Assembly (NCBI GenBank): GCA_014859685.1
Contig: JACUTU010000005.1
Span: 1 to 64,000, forward strand
Direction of reading: 5' to 3'
Origin: Sulfurospirillum sp.
GTDB taxonomy: Bacteria; Campylobacterota; Campylobacteria; Campylobacterales; Sulfurospirillaceae
DNA length: 64,000 bases
Under the pieces are notes generated by a model. The model was not told the origin of the DNA and did not search any database. It was given only the letters and a program-made list of their open reading frames with translations. Below, piece by piece: positions 54,935 to 64,000 of the stretch. Position 1 is the first letter of the stretch. Each line of letters opens with the position of its first letter. The translations under genes and the position numbers were made by a program.

Positions 54935-57061
54935 TTATTCAAATTTATCGAGCATTAGTTCTGCTGGATGCACAGCTTTTATCTTTGACCCCGCTTTATC
55001 TAAACCGCCACCTAATTGAATAAGGCAACCTGGACACTCAGCACTCACAAACTGCGCACCAGTAGCTTCAATATTTTCCAACTTCCGTTTGAGCATCTGC
55101 ATTGAAATATCAGGTTGTTTCACCGTATAAGAGCCACCCATACCGCAACATGTATCACACTCTTTCATCTCTGTTATATGATATCCAGCGGCACTCAATG
55201 CATCTCGTGGCTCTTGTGAAATTCCCACATGTCGTTTTGCGTGGCACGAATCATGATAAGTTAATTCACTGATCTGTACGCCTTGTTTTGGTGTAAGTCT
55301 CTTTTCTTTTATGAGTTTGCTTACAAGTTCTGTAAACATATAAGTTTTTTCAGCAACTTTATTTGCATCATTAATAAGATCATCTCTTTTTTCTGCGTGC
55401 AATACTTCTGCCCATTCTTTTTTCAAAGCCGTTGTACAACTCGCACAACTCACCACTACATAATCTGGATTACATTCCAAAAGTGGCTTGATATTTCGTT
55501 CAGCTGCATCAGCTGCCATATCAAACGAACCACTTCCCCAATGCGGAATACCACAGCAAGATTGATCCTGCGGAAATACAACTTCAATGCCGGCTTTGTT
55601 TAAAATAGTAACGATTGCTTGACCTGTTTTTGGATATACAAAATCGATAGCACACCCTGCAAAAAAGACTGCTTTTTCACTGCATTTTGGTTGTTTGATC
55701 GTTTTGAAAATATCACGAAAAGCAACTGGTGCAATTGATGGTAAGCTTCTATATTCTGAGAGATTTGAGAGAAACATCGGCAAATGTCTGATAAAACCAT
55801 CTTTTACAAAAGGTTTTTGCACAAAAGAAGCGGCTCGCAACATAGAGTGAAAAACTTTTCGATTATTGATAACTTGCAACGCACTTTTATAAATAAAAGA
55901 CAAGCCCTCTTTTTGCGTGGTGCGATGTCGTAATTCTAAAATCAAAGCAGGAATATCGATCTTGCCAGGGCAAACATCCTTACATTTATCACACCCAATA
56001 CACAAAGCTTGGATATCTTCAGCTGATTTAAGCTCATTAAACCAAGCTGTAAGAATTGTTCCGATTCCACCTGTATAGATATCACCAAAAACATGTCCTG
56101 TTACTAAACGATATACTGGGCAAACATTGAGACAAGATGCACAACGAATACACTGCAATGCTTCTTTAAATTTTGGATCGGCTGCCATAGCCGTTCTATT
56201 GTTATCCATCAAGACTACATGTAACTCTTTTATAGAGCCATTTTCATCTGGTGTTGGTGCTGAGATAAAAGAGGTGTAACTTGTAAGCAATTGACTTGTT
56301 GCACTTCGTGGCAAAGCCGCTAAAATAGGTGCTGCATCTTCATAATTTGGGATAAGTTTTTCAAGTCCAACAAGTGCTACATGTACCTTTGGAAGCGTAG
56401 TTACTAAACGGGCATTGCCCTCATTTGTACAAATAACTATTGTTCCTGTTTCAGCGATCGCCATATTTGCTCCAGAGATACCAAGATCAGCTGCAAAAAA
56501 CTTTTCACGAATCTCATTTCTGGCTACTTTTACAAGTTTTTGAATGTCATTGTCAAGTGGTCTTTTTACTTCTTGTGCAAAAAGATCGGAAACTTCTTCT
56601 TTGGTAAGATGCAACGCTGGCATAACCATATGCGATGGCGTTTGGTGTGCTAGCTGGCAGATCCATTCGCCAAGATCTGTTTCATCAGAATCTATGCCTT
56701 GTTGTTCTAAAAAGTGGTTAAGATGGATCTCTTCTGTTGCCATAGATTTTGATTTGACGATTTTTTTTACCGATTTTTCTTTGCAAAGATTTGCGATGTA
56801 TTGTTTGGCTTCATCGGCACTTTTTGCGATAAAAACTTTCACCCCATTTGCTTCTGCATTTTTCTTAAATGTCTGGGCAAGATCCATAAGATGATCAGCC
56901 GCGCCACCTTTGATATCTGCTATCTTATTTCTTAATGCTTGAAAATCAACGCCTTCATAGGCTTTTGCTCTTGCCGTTGGATAATCCCATCTATCTAAGA
57001 TACCAGCTAAATTTTGGTTTTTAAGTGCTTTTTGGACTACTTTTGTCATATCTTGTGTCAT
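54935..57061 (-). CDS. LutB-LutA fusion, lactate utilisation iron-sulfur protein
   Basis: 708 residues combining two proteins that are separate in most bacteria. The N-terminal part is LutB-like: a LUD domain (about 65-300) and two 4Fe-4S clusters (CIRCASCLNVCPVY and CIGCDKCKDVCPGK). The C-terminal part is LutA-like, with two CCG domains (FAGCAIDF...SCCGIPHWGSG and CDTCCGMGGSY). Together with LutC, encoded 11 bp upstream, it should oxidise L-lactate to pyruvate in the cytoplasm and pass electrons to the respiratory chain. No lactate permease is adjacent. Confidence 0.92.
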   Translation of the reverse strand: MTQDMTKVVQKALKNQNLAGILDRWDYPTARAKAYEGVDFQALRNKIADIKGGAADHLMDLAQTFKKNAEANGVKVFIAKSADEAKQYIANLCKEKSVKKIVKSKSMATEEIHLNHFLEQQGIDSDETDLGEWICQLAHQTPSHMVMPALHLTKEEVSDLFAQEVKRPLDNDIQKLVKVARNEIREKFFAADLGISGANMAIAETGTIVICTNEGNARLVTTLPKVHVALVGLEKLIPNYEDAAPILAALPRSATSQLLTSYTSFISAPTPDENGSIKELHVVLMDNNRTAMAADPKFKEALQCIRCASCLNVCPVYRLVTGHVFGDIYTGGIGTILTAWFNELKSAEDIQALCIGCDKCKDVCPGKIDIPALILELRHRTTQKEGLSFIYKSALQVINNRKVFHSMLRAASFVQKPFVKDGFIRHLPMFLSNLSEYRSLPSIAPVAFRDIFKTIKQPKCSEKAVFFAGCAIDFVYPKTGQAIVTILNKAGIEVVFPQDQSCCGIPHWGSGSFDMAADAAERNIKPLLECNPDYVVVSCASCTTALKKEWAEVLHAEKRDDLINDANKVAEKTYMFTELVSKLIKEKRLTPKQGVQISELTYHDSCHAKRHVGISQEPRDALSAAGYHITEMKECDTCCGMGGSYTVKQPDISMQMLKRKLENIEATGAQFVSAECPGCLIQLGGGLDKAGSKIKAVHPAELMLDKFE

Positions 57062-57072
57062 GATCGTACTCC

Positions 57073-57621
57073 TTATGATTGCAGATCATCAACACAAACG
57101 ATGATCAGTCGTTCAGGTCCGTGTACTCCAATTGCGAGTACGCGTTCTATATCTGCTGTTTTACTAGCACCTGTTATAAGGGTAATGTATTTGTTGTTCT
57201 TAGGATGCATTTTACCCATCAATGCAGGAATATCGGCAATGATTTTAGTTGTTGGTAATATCGCTACATGTATCCACGAAAGTGCTGAAGCTAAGCGTTG
57301 TTCTATGTTTGTACTATCTTGTGCCATACTTCCTGTTTCTGCGAGTCCCCATTCAAGTTGTGTGATACCAATCCTTGCATTTTTTGCAAGCTCTCTATCA
57401 ACTTTAAAATACAAGCCTGGATGTCGCGATGCCATCGAGTCTGCATCAAATGATGAGAGTATAGGGCTTTGCGCCCACAAGGCATAGGAACCTGCCTCCT
57501 CTTTTATGTCCTCTTGCACCAATAAATCTTCGATAAATTGAAGCGCTGATGGTGTAGTTTCAAAGCGTTTTACTTCAGTATTGCCCGAAAGCTCTGCTCT
57601 TTGTTTAAAATTTTCAAACAC
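57073..57621 (-). CDS. lutC: LutC-type LUD-domain protein
   Basis: 182 residues with the LUD fold: GITQLEWGLAETGSMAQDST in the centre and VLAIGVHGPERLIIVCVDD at the C-terminus. It is the third component of the Lut lactate oxidation complex. It is the first gene of the two-gene operon, with AGGAGG before the start region. Confidence 0.9.
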   Translation of the reverse strand: MFENFKQRAELSGNTEVKRFETTPSALQFIEDLLVQEDIKEEAGSYALWAQSPILSSFDADSMASRHPGLYFKVDRELAKNARIGITQLEWGLAETGSMAQDSTNIEQRLASALSWIHVAILPTTKIIADIPALMGKMHPKNNKYITLITGASKTADIERVLAIGVHGPERLIIVCVDDLQS

Positions 57622-57741
57622 ACTAACCTCCTTATAATAATAAGCTTATATATATATTTCAATTTTAATATCTTATTTTTTGTGAATGATAAATTTATGA
57701 AAAAACGATTGTATGCTGCGTAAAATGAAGATTTAGAGCGG

Positions 57742-57772
57742 TATCTAGCAAATTTTACACACTTGCTAGATA
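57742..57772. terminator. Hairpin immediately downstream of ovoA
   Basis: Perfect 10-bp arms TATCTAGCAA and TTGCTAGATA around an 11-nt loop, 8 bp after the ovoA stop. The T-run (TTTTTG) is on the plus-strand side, so on the ovoA strand this is a hairpin preceded by an A-run, similar to the hairpin after purH. Confidence 0.5.
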
Positions 57773-57779
57773 TTTTTGT

Positions 57780-59885
57780 TTAGTTTCGCCTTTTCCAGAT
57801 ACTCATCTGTGAGATACTATGCTGGAATTTTCGCACACTTTCTTTGATGACAAATTCTACATCCAAAGTATCTAAAAGCTCAAAATCACTTTGAAAATTT
57901 TCACGCAAAGTCTGGAGTGTTCTAATCTCTTTGTTTTCTTGCACGAAACCCCCAAGCCAATTATCTTTTGGAGTGTATGCTTCCATCCAAGTATAAGGTG
58001 AAAGTATAACTAAAAGCCCTCCTTTATTTACTCTGCGAGGTACATCATCTAAAAATTTTTGCGGATAGTAAAGCCTATCGATAAGATTTGAACAAAAGAT
58101 TAGGTCATAGCCGCTGTAGATCTCTTTAAGATTGCACGCATCACCTTGCAAGAAGCTCACTTTGTGACGAACAACTTCAAGATCTAGATCTTTAAGTGAA
58201 ACACTTTTGCTCTCAAATATATCTCCCTCAACTTTACTTTTATAGATCAAAGAGTCGTATTTTTGTAGTTTTACACCAACATTGATAAAGTTTGCACTAA
58301 AGTCTATCCCCACAACTTCATCAAAAAAAGTTGCCAGTTCAAATGAAGATCTTCCCACACTACAACCCAAATCAAGTGCTTTTTTTGTAGGTATATCTTG
58401 TAAATAAGATTTGAGTAGATGCACGCTTTGTTTCGCAAAATTTTCTACACCAAAATGCGTATCTCCATAGTGAAACTCACAATACTGCGATATCTGCTCA
58501 TCACTTTCATACACATTGTCATTGAGTTTTGTTCTGTAGGAATTGGTACTTTTGACATAACGGAAACCAGCGTGTTGAAAAAAATGCTTGCGAAAAGCGT
58601 ATCGAGCACTGCGTAGAATTTCATTGCCAAAACTGATAAATGAGCCACCCTTCATAAGCGCGTGTCTATCATCAAAAGTTGGTGTTGTAAAATCATCATA
58701 AGATGGGTGCGTTTTAAATCCGTCAAATGGATACATAGGAGTCAAACTCCATTGCCAAACATTGCCCCTTACATCATAAAAATCCCCAAAAATATACTTA
58801 TCAACAGGTGTTTGATTTGCATATTTTAATGCTATATTTGCCTCACAATTTGAAGCATCAACAAAATCATACAATCTATAGTATTCATCTTCACTTGGCA
58901 ATCTTACCTCAAAGCCAAGCTTGTCACTTTTGTACTTACAAAATGCTTCTGCTTCATAAAAATTGACATCAACAGGATAATTGAGTGGCAATTCAACGAG
59001 TCTGTTTATCTCTCGCAGATAGATTTTACCCTCTTTTTGCATCCAAAATCGCGGCATCACAGCTTTTGAAAAATCAAGCCATCTCAGCCCGTCTTCAGTA
59101 AAATAGTGCAGCTTTTTATAGCCTCCGTCTTTGACAAATTCAAGATATTCGCCATTACTCACAAGGTATTTACTCGCTTTAAAATCATCCAGCGTTGCTT
59201 TGTGAAAAGCAAATTCATTGTCCCAGCCGTATTGCTTTGGTTGGTTGTGATTTTTTTCACACACAACCGCTCCGCCGCTTACATGTAAGAGTTCATTTTG
59301 CGGATACACACTTGATCGTTCGTCATTGTAGGTAAAAATCTTATTATTATTGATCAAAGAAAAATCAAGCTCCCGAAGTAGTACAGAAGAGGTTTCTATG
59401 TGAATATTTTCATGTTCGATGCCCATCAAGATGATCCACATAGGGCTATCCCAATTTATCGGCAAGGTAAATTCAAGATTCTCGATGATAGACAATACAA
59501 ATTCCCGCACTGCATCTCTATATGCTTTTGTCTGCTGGATGCTAGGCCAAGTATAGTTTTGATGATTGAGATCATCCCAACTCATTTCATCAACACCGAT
59601 AGCAAAAATCGACTCATATATTTTATTGATGCGTTTTTGCGAAATATTTGCAGCATTAAGTTTATTTATAAAAAAAGTAGCAGTGTGTCCAAAATAAAAA
59701 ATCAGCGGATGCCTAAGACTATTTGGTTGCTCATAGATATTTTGTTCACAAGAAAGCACTTCAAAAAGTTTTTCATCGAGTGAATAAGTTTGTAAAAAAT
59801 ACTCTTTTATCTCTTGACGCTTTTCTGCAACGCTCCCTTTTTCCAAATCTATAGTTTGCGATCTAAACTTCACAGCAACCTCCAA
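57780..59885 (-). CDS. ovoA: OvoA: 5-histidylcysteine sulfoxide synthase with methyltransferase
   Basis: First and last enzymology of ovothiol, an N-methylated 4- or 5-thiohistidine antioxidant. The 701 residues have a DinB-like N-terminal domain carrying the iron-binding H-x3-H-x-E motif in EHENIHIETSS (about 152-162), a formylglycine-generating-enzyme-like domain (LPSEDEYYRLYDF, DVRGNVWQWSLTP, GGSFISFGNEILRSARYAFRKH), and a C-terminal SAM methyltransferase (KALDLGCSVGRSSFELA). All three parts appear intact, so the whole pathway to methylated product except C-S lyase (OvoB) is in one protein. It stands alone. Confidence 0.93.
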   Translation of the reverse strand: MEVAVKFRSQTIDLEKGSVAEKRQEIKEYFLQTYSLDEKLFEVLSCEQNIYEQPNSLRHPLIFYFGHTATFFINKLNAANISQKRINKIYESIFAIGVDEMSWDDLNHQNYTWPSIQQTKAYRDAVREFVLSIIENLEFTLPINWDSPMWIILMGIEHENIHIETSSVLLRELDFSLINNNKIFTYNDERSSVYPQNELLHVSGGAVVCEKNHNQPKQYGWDNEFAFHKATLDDFKASKYLVSNGEYLEFVKDGGYKKLHYFTEDGLRWLDFSKAVMPRFWMQKEGKIYLREINRLVELPLNYPVDVNFYEAEAFCKYKSDKLGFEVRLPSEDEYYRLYDFVDASNCEANIALKYANQTPVDKYIFGDFYDVRGNVWQWSLTPMYPFDGFKTHPSYDDFTTPTFDDRHALMKGGSFISFGNEILRSARYAFRKHFFQHAGFRYVKSTNSYRTKLNDNVYESDEQISQYCEFHYGDTHFGVENFAKQSVHLLKSYLQDIPTKKALDLGCSVGRSSFELATFFDEVVGIDFSANFINVGVKLQKYDSLIYKSKVEGDIFESKSVSLKDLDLEVVRHKVSFLQGDACNLKEIYSGYDLIFCSNLIDRLYYPQKFLDDVPRRVNKGGLLVILSPYTWMEAYTPKDNWLGGFVQENKEIRTLQTLRENFQSDFELLDTLDVEFVIKESVRKFQHSISQMSIWKRRN

Positions 59886-60002
59886 ATAATAAAATTTTAT
59901 TGTAACAAAACAAGGTTAAAATTGTCTAAAGTTTTGTTTCTTGACTTTTGTCAAAGAAAATATTTTGCTATTCAAGTAAAATGATAAAAAATATTTAGGA
60001 TT

Positions 60003-60338
60003 ATGATGAAATTTGTGATTGTATTTTTTGCTATGAGTATCTACATGTACGCCATATCTTTAGGACAAACGCTTTTTGAAGGCAATTGTGTTACATGTCA
60101 CCAGATAGATACAGAAAAATCCGCTCCAACTATCCAAAAAGTTGTACAAGTATACAAGATGAGATTTTCAAAAAAAGAAGATTTTGTAAAAAATATGGCA
60201 ATTTGGCTTATAAAACCTGACACATTAACCACTTTAATGCCTAAGAAAATTCAAAAATACCGGCTTATGCCAGAGTTAGGATATGATAAAGATACCCTGC
60301 AAATCATCGCAGAGTATCTTTATGAGACTTACATCTGA
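60003..60338 (+). CDS. Small monoheme cytochrome c
   Basis: 111 residues: a signal peptide (about 1-19, MMKFVIVFFAMSIYMYA), then an N-terminal heme site C-V-T-C-H near 31-35 and a C-terminal Met (RLMPELG) likely to be the second heme ligand. It is periplasmic. The ATG at 60006 has better spacing to AGGA and may be the true start. It is a single gene; the redox partner is unknown. Its stop codon directly joins a copy of the dispersed repeat. Confidence 0.85.
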   Translation: MMKFVIVFFAMSIYMYAISLGQTLFEGNCVTCHQIDTEKSAPTIQKVVQVYKMRFSKKEDFVKNMAIWLIKPDTLTTLMPKKIQKYRLMPELGYDKDTLQIIAEYLYETYI

Positions 60339-60428
60339 TGTCCCCGCAACCCCCTAAAGCTACGAAAAGAGTACTTTTCGAGAAAATGAGAGGTATTTAT
60401 GAACTTTTTTACAAAAGTGTGTAAGGTC
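60339..60428 (+). repeat. Dispersed intergenic repeat, copy B
   Basis: The copy begins at the base after the cytochrome stop codon and ends near a TTACATGTAA motif (60431-60440), filling the whole gap to the clpB stop. It matches copies at 30654 and 54264 over about 90 bp with scattered substitutions. Confidence 0.85.
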
Positions 60429-60442
60429 AGTTACATGTAAGC

Positions 60443-63007
60443 TTATCGTTTTGTGATCGTGATAATTTCATGAGTTGCATCGATAAGCAAATCATCGCCA
60501 TCATTGATTTCATCGCTTAAAATCATATCCGCAAGTCTATCTTCTACAAGTTCGTAGAGTGATCTTTTGAGTGGGCGCGCACCATAAACTGGATCAAATC
60601 CTGCCTTTGCGATCAGTTTTTTTGCTTCAGTACTCAAACTAGCTTTGATATCTCTTTCTTTAAGCTTTGCTTGTAACTCTTTAAATATAATATCCACAAT
60701 GCCTTCTATCTCTTCAAGTCCTAGCGGGTTAAAGATGACTATATCATCGAGTCGATTTAAAAATTCTGGCTTGAAGTTGCGTTTAAGTTCACTCATCACG
60801 CTGGCTTCGCAATTTGCTGGATCTTGCATGATTTTATCACTAGCGATATTTGAAGTAAGAATGATGATCGTGTTTTTAAAATCAACCACCACTCCTTTGT
60901 TATCAGTCAATCGCCCATCATCAAGCACTTGCAATAAGATATTAAATACATCTGGATGTGCTTTTTCTATCTCATCAAATAAGATTACACTATAAGGTTT
61001 TCTTCTAGCAGCCTCTGTAAGTTGTCCACCCTCTTCGTAGCCAACATATCCCGGTGGTGGTCCTACAAGTCTTGATACAGAGTGTTTTTCCATATATTCA
61101 CTCATATCAAATCTCACAAGTGATTTTTCACTATCAAAGAGAAAATTTGCCAAAGCCTTAGCGCTTTGAGTTTTACCAACGCCCGTTGGCCCCAAAAACA
61201 AAAAGCTTCCTATCGGGCGATTTTGAGAACTTAAACCTGCCTTGTTTCTCTTGATTGCACGACCTATGGCATGCAACGCTTTATCTTGTCCTATAACTTC
61301 TTGCCTTAATTTATCCTCGATATCAAGTACTTTTTGCTTATCGCTTTGAAGCATTTTATTGATCGGAATGCCTGTCCATTTGCTCACAATAGTCGCTATC
61401 ATCTCTTCATCAACAGAATTTTTCAAAAGTGTTCCCTCTAAAAGCATCTGCTCCCATTGAATGTTTAAGCTCTCCTCTTGTTTTTGCATTTGTGGAATTT
61501 TGCCGTATTCTATCTCAGCAGCTTTATTAAAATCACTATTATTTTTTGCAAGTGTTGCATCTCGTCTGAGAGATTCAAGTTCAGTTTTAATGCTAGCTAT
61601 TTGATTAAAAACACTTTTTTCATTGTCAAATTTTGCTTCAAGAGATTGTTTTTTCTCTTTTGCATTACTCACCTCTTTTTCGATGACTTGCAATCGTTCT
61701 TCATTTTTTTTATTTTTTTCCATCAGAAGTGCTTCTTTTTCAACCATCAAAGAGCTGATTTCTCTTTTGATGCGACTCAATTCGCTTGGTTCTGATTCTA
61801 TCTGAATCTTAAGTTCACTAGCCGCTTCATCTATCAAATCGATAGCTTTATCAGGCAAGAACCGATCAGTGATATAGCGATCAGAAAGTTTTGCAGCCGC
61901 GATAAGCGCACTATCTTGGATTGTGATACTGTGATGGCTCTCAAGCGATTCTTTGATACCTCGCAAAATACTTAATGCTTCATTGATACTTGGCTCATCA
62001 ACTTTTACAGGCTGAAAGCGTCTTTGTAAAGCCGCATCTTTTTCAAAATATTTTCTATATTCTTTAAGAGTTGTTGCACCTATAGTATGCAATTCTCCTC
62101 TAGCAAGTGCAGGTTTCAAAATATTTGCAGCATCCATACTTCCCTCGCTAGCTCCGGCACCTACAATAGTATGAATTTCATCGATAAAAAGAATGATATT
62201 GCCATTTTTTTTGACTTCATCGATAACGCTTTTGAGTCTATCTTCAAACTCTCCTCTATATTTTGCACCTGCTATGAGTGCGCTCATATCCAAAGCAATT
62301 ACCCGTTTATTTTGCAAGCTAATAGGCACATCGCCATTGGCTATCTTAAATGCTAAACCCTCTGCAATCGCTGTTTTTCCTGTTCCGGGCTCCCCTATCA
62401 AAATAGGATTATTTTTTGATTTACGGATGAGGATCTGCATCATACGGCTTATTTGTTCGTCTCTTCCGATAACAGGATCAAGCTTGCCCTCTTTTGCTTT
62501 TTTGGTAAGATCAATGCCAAATTTTTCTAAAGATTCAAGATTTTCATCGGCACTTTGGCTATCAACTTTTTTATTTCCCCTCAATGCTTCAAAATTTTTC
62601 TTCAACTCAAGCATATCTATGTATTTTGAAAGTATGGCTTTGAAATTATCAAGATTTGCAACAATCCAAGTATCGACAGCTAGGTAACTATCGCCTTGTT
62701 TTGCCATCAAACCCTCGGCTACATGTAAGGAATCTACCATTTTTTTCGAGAGTTTTATATTTTCTTTTGAAACGACACTTGTTTTGGGTAATTTTGCTAT
62801 TTCACTTTTGATTTCAAGCTCTATAGCAGCTTTATCTATATTCATCTTGTTAAAAACTTGATTTAAGATAGAGCTGGAATTTGTACAAAGCGCCCAGAGT
62901 ACATGTAAGGGAACAACCTCTACATTTTTAGAGTGCATTGCTAAAGAAATCGAACTTTCTATAGAACTTGTAAGCTGGTGAGTTAATTTTTCAAATATTG
63001 AGTTCAT
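60443..63007 (-). CDS. clpB: ClpB disaggregase
   Basis: ATP-dependent Hsp104-type chaperone that extracts proteins from aggregates with DnaK. The 854 residues show an N-terminal repeat domain, NBD1 with [14 protein letters not shown], a long coiled-coil M domain (about 395-520) and NBD2 with [19 protein letters not shown] and [11 protein letters not shown] are the Walker B boxes. AGGAGG lies directly upstream of ATG. A CIRCE-like operator lies 81-107 bp before the start, so HrcA-type heat-shock control is likely. Confidence 0.96.
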   Translation of the reverse strand: MNSIFEKLTHQLTSSIESSISLAMHSKNVEVVPLHVLWALCTNSSSILNQVFNKMNIDKAAIELEIKSEIAKLPKTSVVSKENIKLSKKMVDSLHVAEGLMAKQGDSYLAVDTWIVANLDNFKAILSKYIDMLELKKNFEALRGNKKVDSQSADENLESLEKFGIDLTKKAKEGKLDPVIGRDEQISRMMQILIRKSKNNPILIGEPGTGKTAIAEGLAFKIANGDVPISLQNKRVIALDMSALIAGAKYRGEFEDRLKSVIDEVKKNGNIILFIDEIHTIVGAGASEGSMDAANILKPALARGELHTIGATTLKEYRKYFEKDAALQRRFQPVKVDEPSINEALSILRGIKESLESHHSITIQDSALIAAAKLSDRYITDRFLPDKAIDLIDEAASELKIQIESEPSELSRIKREISSLMVEKEALLMEKNKKNEERLQVIEKEVSNAKEKKQSLEAKFDNEKSVFNQIASIKTELESLRRDATLAKNNSDFNKAAEIEYGKIPQMQKQEESLNIQWEQMLLEGTLLKNSVDEEMIATIVSKWTGIPINKMLQSDKQKVLDIEDKLRQEVIGQDKALHAIGRAIKRNKAGLSSQNRPIGSFLFLGPTGVGKTQSAKALANFLFDSEKSLVRFDMSEYMEKHSVSRLVGPPPGYVGYEEGGQLTEAARRKPYSVILFDEIEKAHPDVFNILLQVLDDGRLTDNKGVVVDFKNTIIILTSNIASDKIMQDPANCEASVMSELKRNFKPEFLNRLDDIVIFNPLGLEEIEGIVDIIFKELQAKLKERDIKASLSTEAKKLIAKAGFDPVYGARPLKRSLYELVEDRLADMILSDEINDGDDLLIDATHEIITITKR

Positions 63008-63087
63008 GGAAACCTCCTATGTTTTAATGAAGAAATTATATAACTTTAGTCATATGTTGTCAAGTATATTTAGTAAAATCATTTATA

Positions 63088-63114
63088 TTAGCACTCTTTG
63101 TAAATAAGTGATAG
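63088..63114. promoter_or_regulatory. CIRCE-like operator upstream of clpB
   Basis: TTAGCACTC (63088-63096) is a perfect left half of CIRCE. After the exact 9-bp spacer comes AAGTGATAG, matching the expected GAGTGCTAA at six of nine positions. HrcA binds this element to repress chaperone genes. The gap 63008-63196 also must contain promoters for clpB and the divergent ctp gene. Confidence 0.6.
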
Positions 63115-63196
63115 ATTATCTAAAAATTCTTTTATAGACTTTTTAGGGAAATTTCTATACAATCAAACCTTATTTTAACTTTGGAGCGATGCCCTT

Positions 63197-64000
63197 ATGA
63201 AACATATAAAATTTTTAACCGTAGGCTTTGCTACGACTTTATTGGGTGCGTCTTTGATGCTCTCAAGCGGTCTGTTTGCAAAAGAAACCGCACAGAAAAG
63301 TCAAGAATCTCGTTTGAGTGCATTGGCAAAATACACAAAAGTACTCGGAACTATCGAACAATACTATGTTGATGACTTAGAGGTTAGTGAAATAGTCAAA
63401 AAATCGATTGAGGGACTTTTAGAAAAACTTGATGCACATTCTTCTTTTTTGGATGAAAAACACTTTAAAGAGATGAAAATCCAAACAGATGGTGAATTTG
63501 GTGGACTTGGTATTACTATTGGTATACGAGATGGCGCCCTTACTATCATAGCACCGATGGAAGGCACGCCTGCTGATAAAATAGGCATAAAAGCAGAAGA
63601 TATTATCCTTAAAATTGGTGAAAAATCAACACTCAATATGACTATTGATGAGGCTGTCGGTCTTATGCGTGGCAAGCCAAAAACTGATGTTCGTCTCACT
63701 ATCGTGCGAAAAGGCGAGCAAAAACCACTACAATTTGTCATCACAAGAGATATCATCAAAATTGACTCTGTGTATGCTAAAAAGATTGAAAATGAAGCTA
63801 TTTTGTATGTGCGAGTAACAAATTTTGATAAAAATGTCGCACAAAAAACAAAAGAAGCACTTTCAAAACATAGAGATATCAAAGGAATTGTGCTTGATTT
63901 GCGAAACAATCCTGGAGGCTTACTCAACCAAGCGGTCGCATTAAGTGATCTTTTTATTGGTGATGGTATCATCGTATCACAAAAAGGTCGTAGTAGCGAT
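63197..64000 (+). CDS. CtpA-type S41 peptidase, partial
   Basis: Carboxyl-terminal processing protease, cut by the window end after about 268 residues. A signal peptide or anchor (about 1-27) precedes an N-terminal helical region with EQYYVDDL, a PDZ domain (about 95-180, with FGGLGITIGIRDGALTIIAPMEGTPADKIGIKAEDIILKI) and the start of the protease core (ILYVRVTNFDKN, GIVLDLRNNPGGLLNQAV). The catalytic Ser-Lys pair would lie beyond the edge. TTGGAG precedes ATG. Divergent from clpB. Confidence 0.94.
   Translation, partial: MKHIKFLTVGFATTLLGASLMLSSGLFAKETAQKSQESRLSALAKYTKVLGTIEQYYVDDLEVSEIVKKSIEGLLEKLDAHSSFLDEKHFKEMKIQTDGEFGGLGITIGIRDGALTIIAPMEGTPADKIGIKAEDIILKIGEKSTLNMTIDEAVGLMRGKPKTDVRLTIVRKGEQKPLQFVITRDIIKIDSVYAKKIENEAILYVRVTNFDKNVAQKTKEALSKHRDIKGIVLDLRNNPGGLLNQAVALSDLFIGDGIIVSQKGRSSD

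Noticed and set aside
63364-63972. 202-codon minus-strand frame opposite the CtpA-type protease
   Set aside because: The plus strand encodes clear PDZ and S41 motifs from 63197; the minus frame is Ser/Ile-rich with no recognisable domain.

Overview
The window looks like a chromosomal segment of a free-living member of Campylobacterota (Epsilonproteobacteria). The basis is AT-rich composition, the order rpmH-rnpA-yidD-yidC-jag-mnmE, a RibBA whose GTP cyclohydrolase half has lost its zinc cysteines, a LutB-LutA fusion and many c-di-GMP/two-component proteins. I cannot fix the genus from sequence alone.

Left end (1-7.6 kb) is an accessory island. It holds an HNH nuclease, small unknown genes, a 5'-truncated type I restriction gene (hsdR), and a HinP1I/HhaI-type R-M pair (predicted GCGC) whose endonuclease stop codon lies inside a 57-bp site with the architecture of an integron attC. 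An internally deleted IS remnant closes the island. The palindrome YTACATGTAR, frequent in the rest of the window, is absent here until about position 8831.

7.6-16.5 kb is a long minus-strand gene train: ribBA, an FAD oxidoreductase, a coiled-coil membrane protein, trmN6, a cysteine-cluster protein, a TPR lipoprotein, trpC, a HIT protein and mnmH. Initiator tRNA-Met and tRNA-Gln follow behind a consensus promoter, then an ABC-F protein. 19.2-25.7 kb encodes two overlapping hybrid histidine kinases, one ending in GGDEF. 26-30.6 kb is purL-(TerB/DnaJ protein)-purH, followed by a PiT phosphate permease. 32.4-37.0 kb is the rpmH operon, in which both rnpA and mnmE appear to start at AUA codons overlapping the upstream stop codon.

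37.1-41.7 kb is the most unusual metabolic locus: a four-gene operon of glutamate mutase (S and E subunits), a MutL-type protein and an AMP-forming ligase, suggesting that 3-methylaspartate is made and activated. Divergent from it are an RraA-family protein, a lipoprotein with a possible Cys-His-Asp protease-like triad, and a YgbA-family protein. 43-49.8 kb has an EamA transporter, an SRPBCC protein, thiE, a LytS/LytTR pair, a photolyase and a carotenoid-desaturase-like oxidoreductase. 49.7-54.2 kb has a PhnD-PAS-GGDEF-EAL-CZB protein and a PAS sensor without an output domain. The right end has a cold-shock protein, lactate utilisation (LutBA fusion, LutC), ovothiol synthase OvoA, a small cytochrome c, clpB with a CIRCE-like site upstream, and the start of a CtpA-type protease.

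Two window-scale patterns stand out: the palindrome YTACATGTAR at roughly one per 1-2 kb outside the island, and a dispersed ~90-bp intergenic repeat with three full copies and one partial copy.
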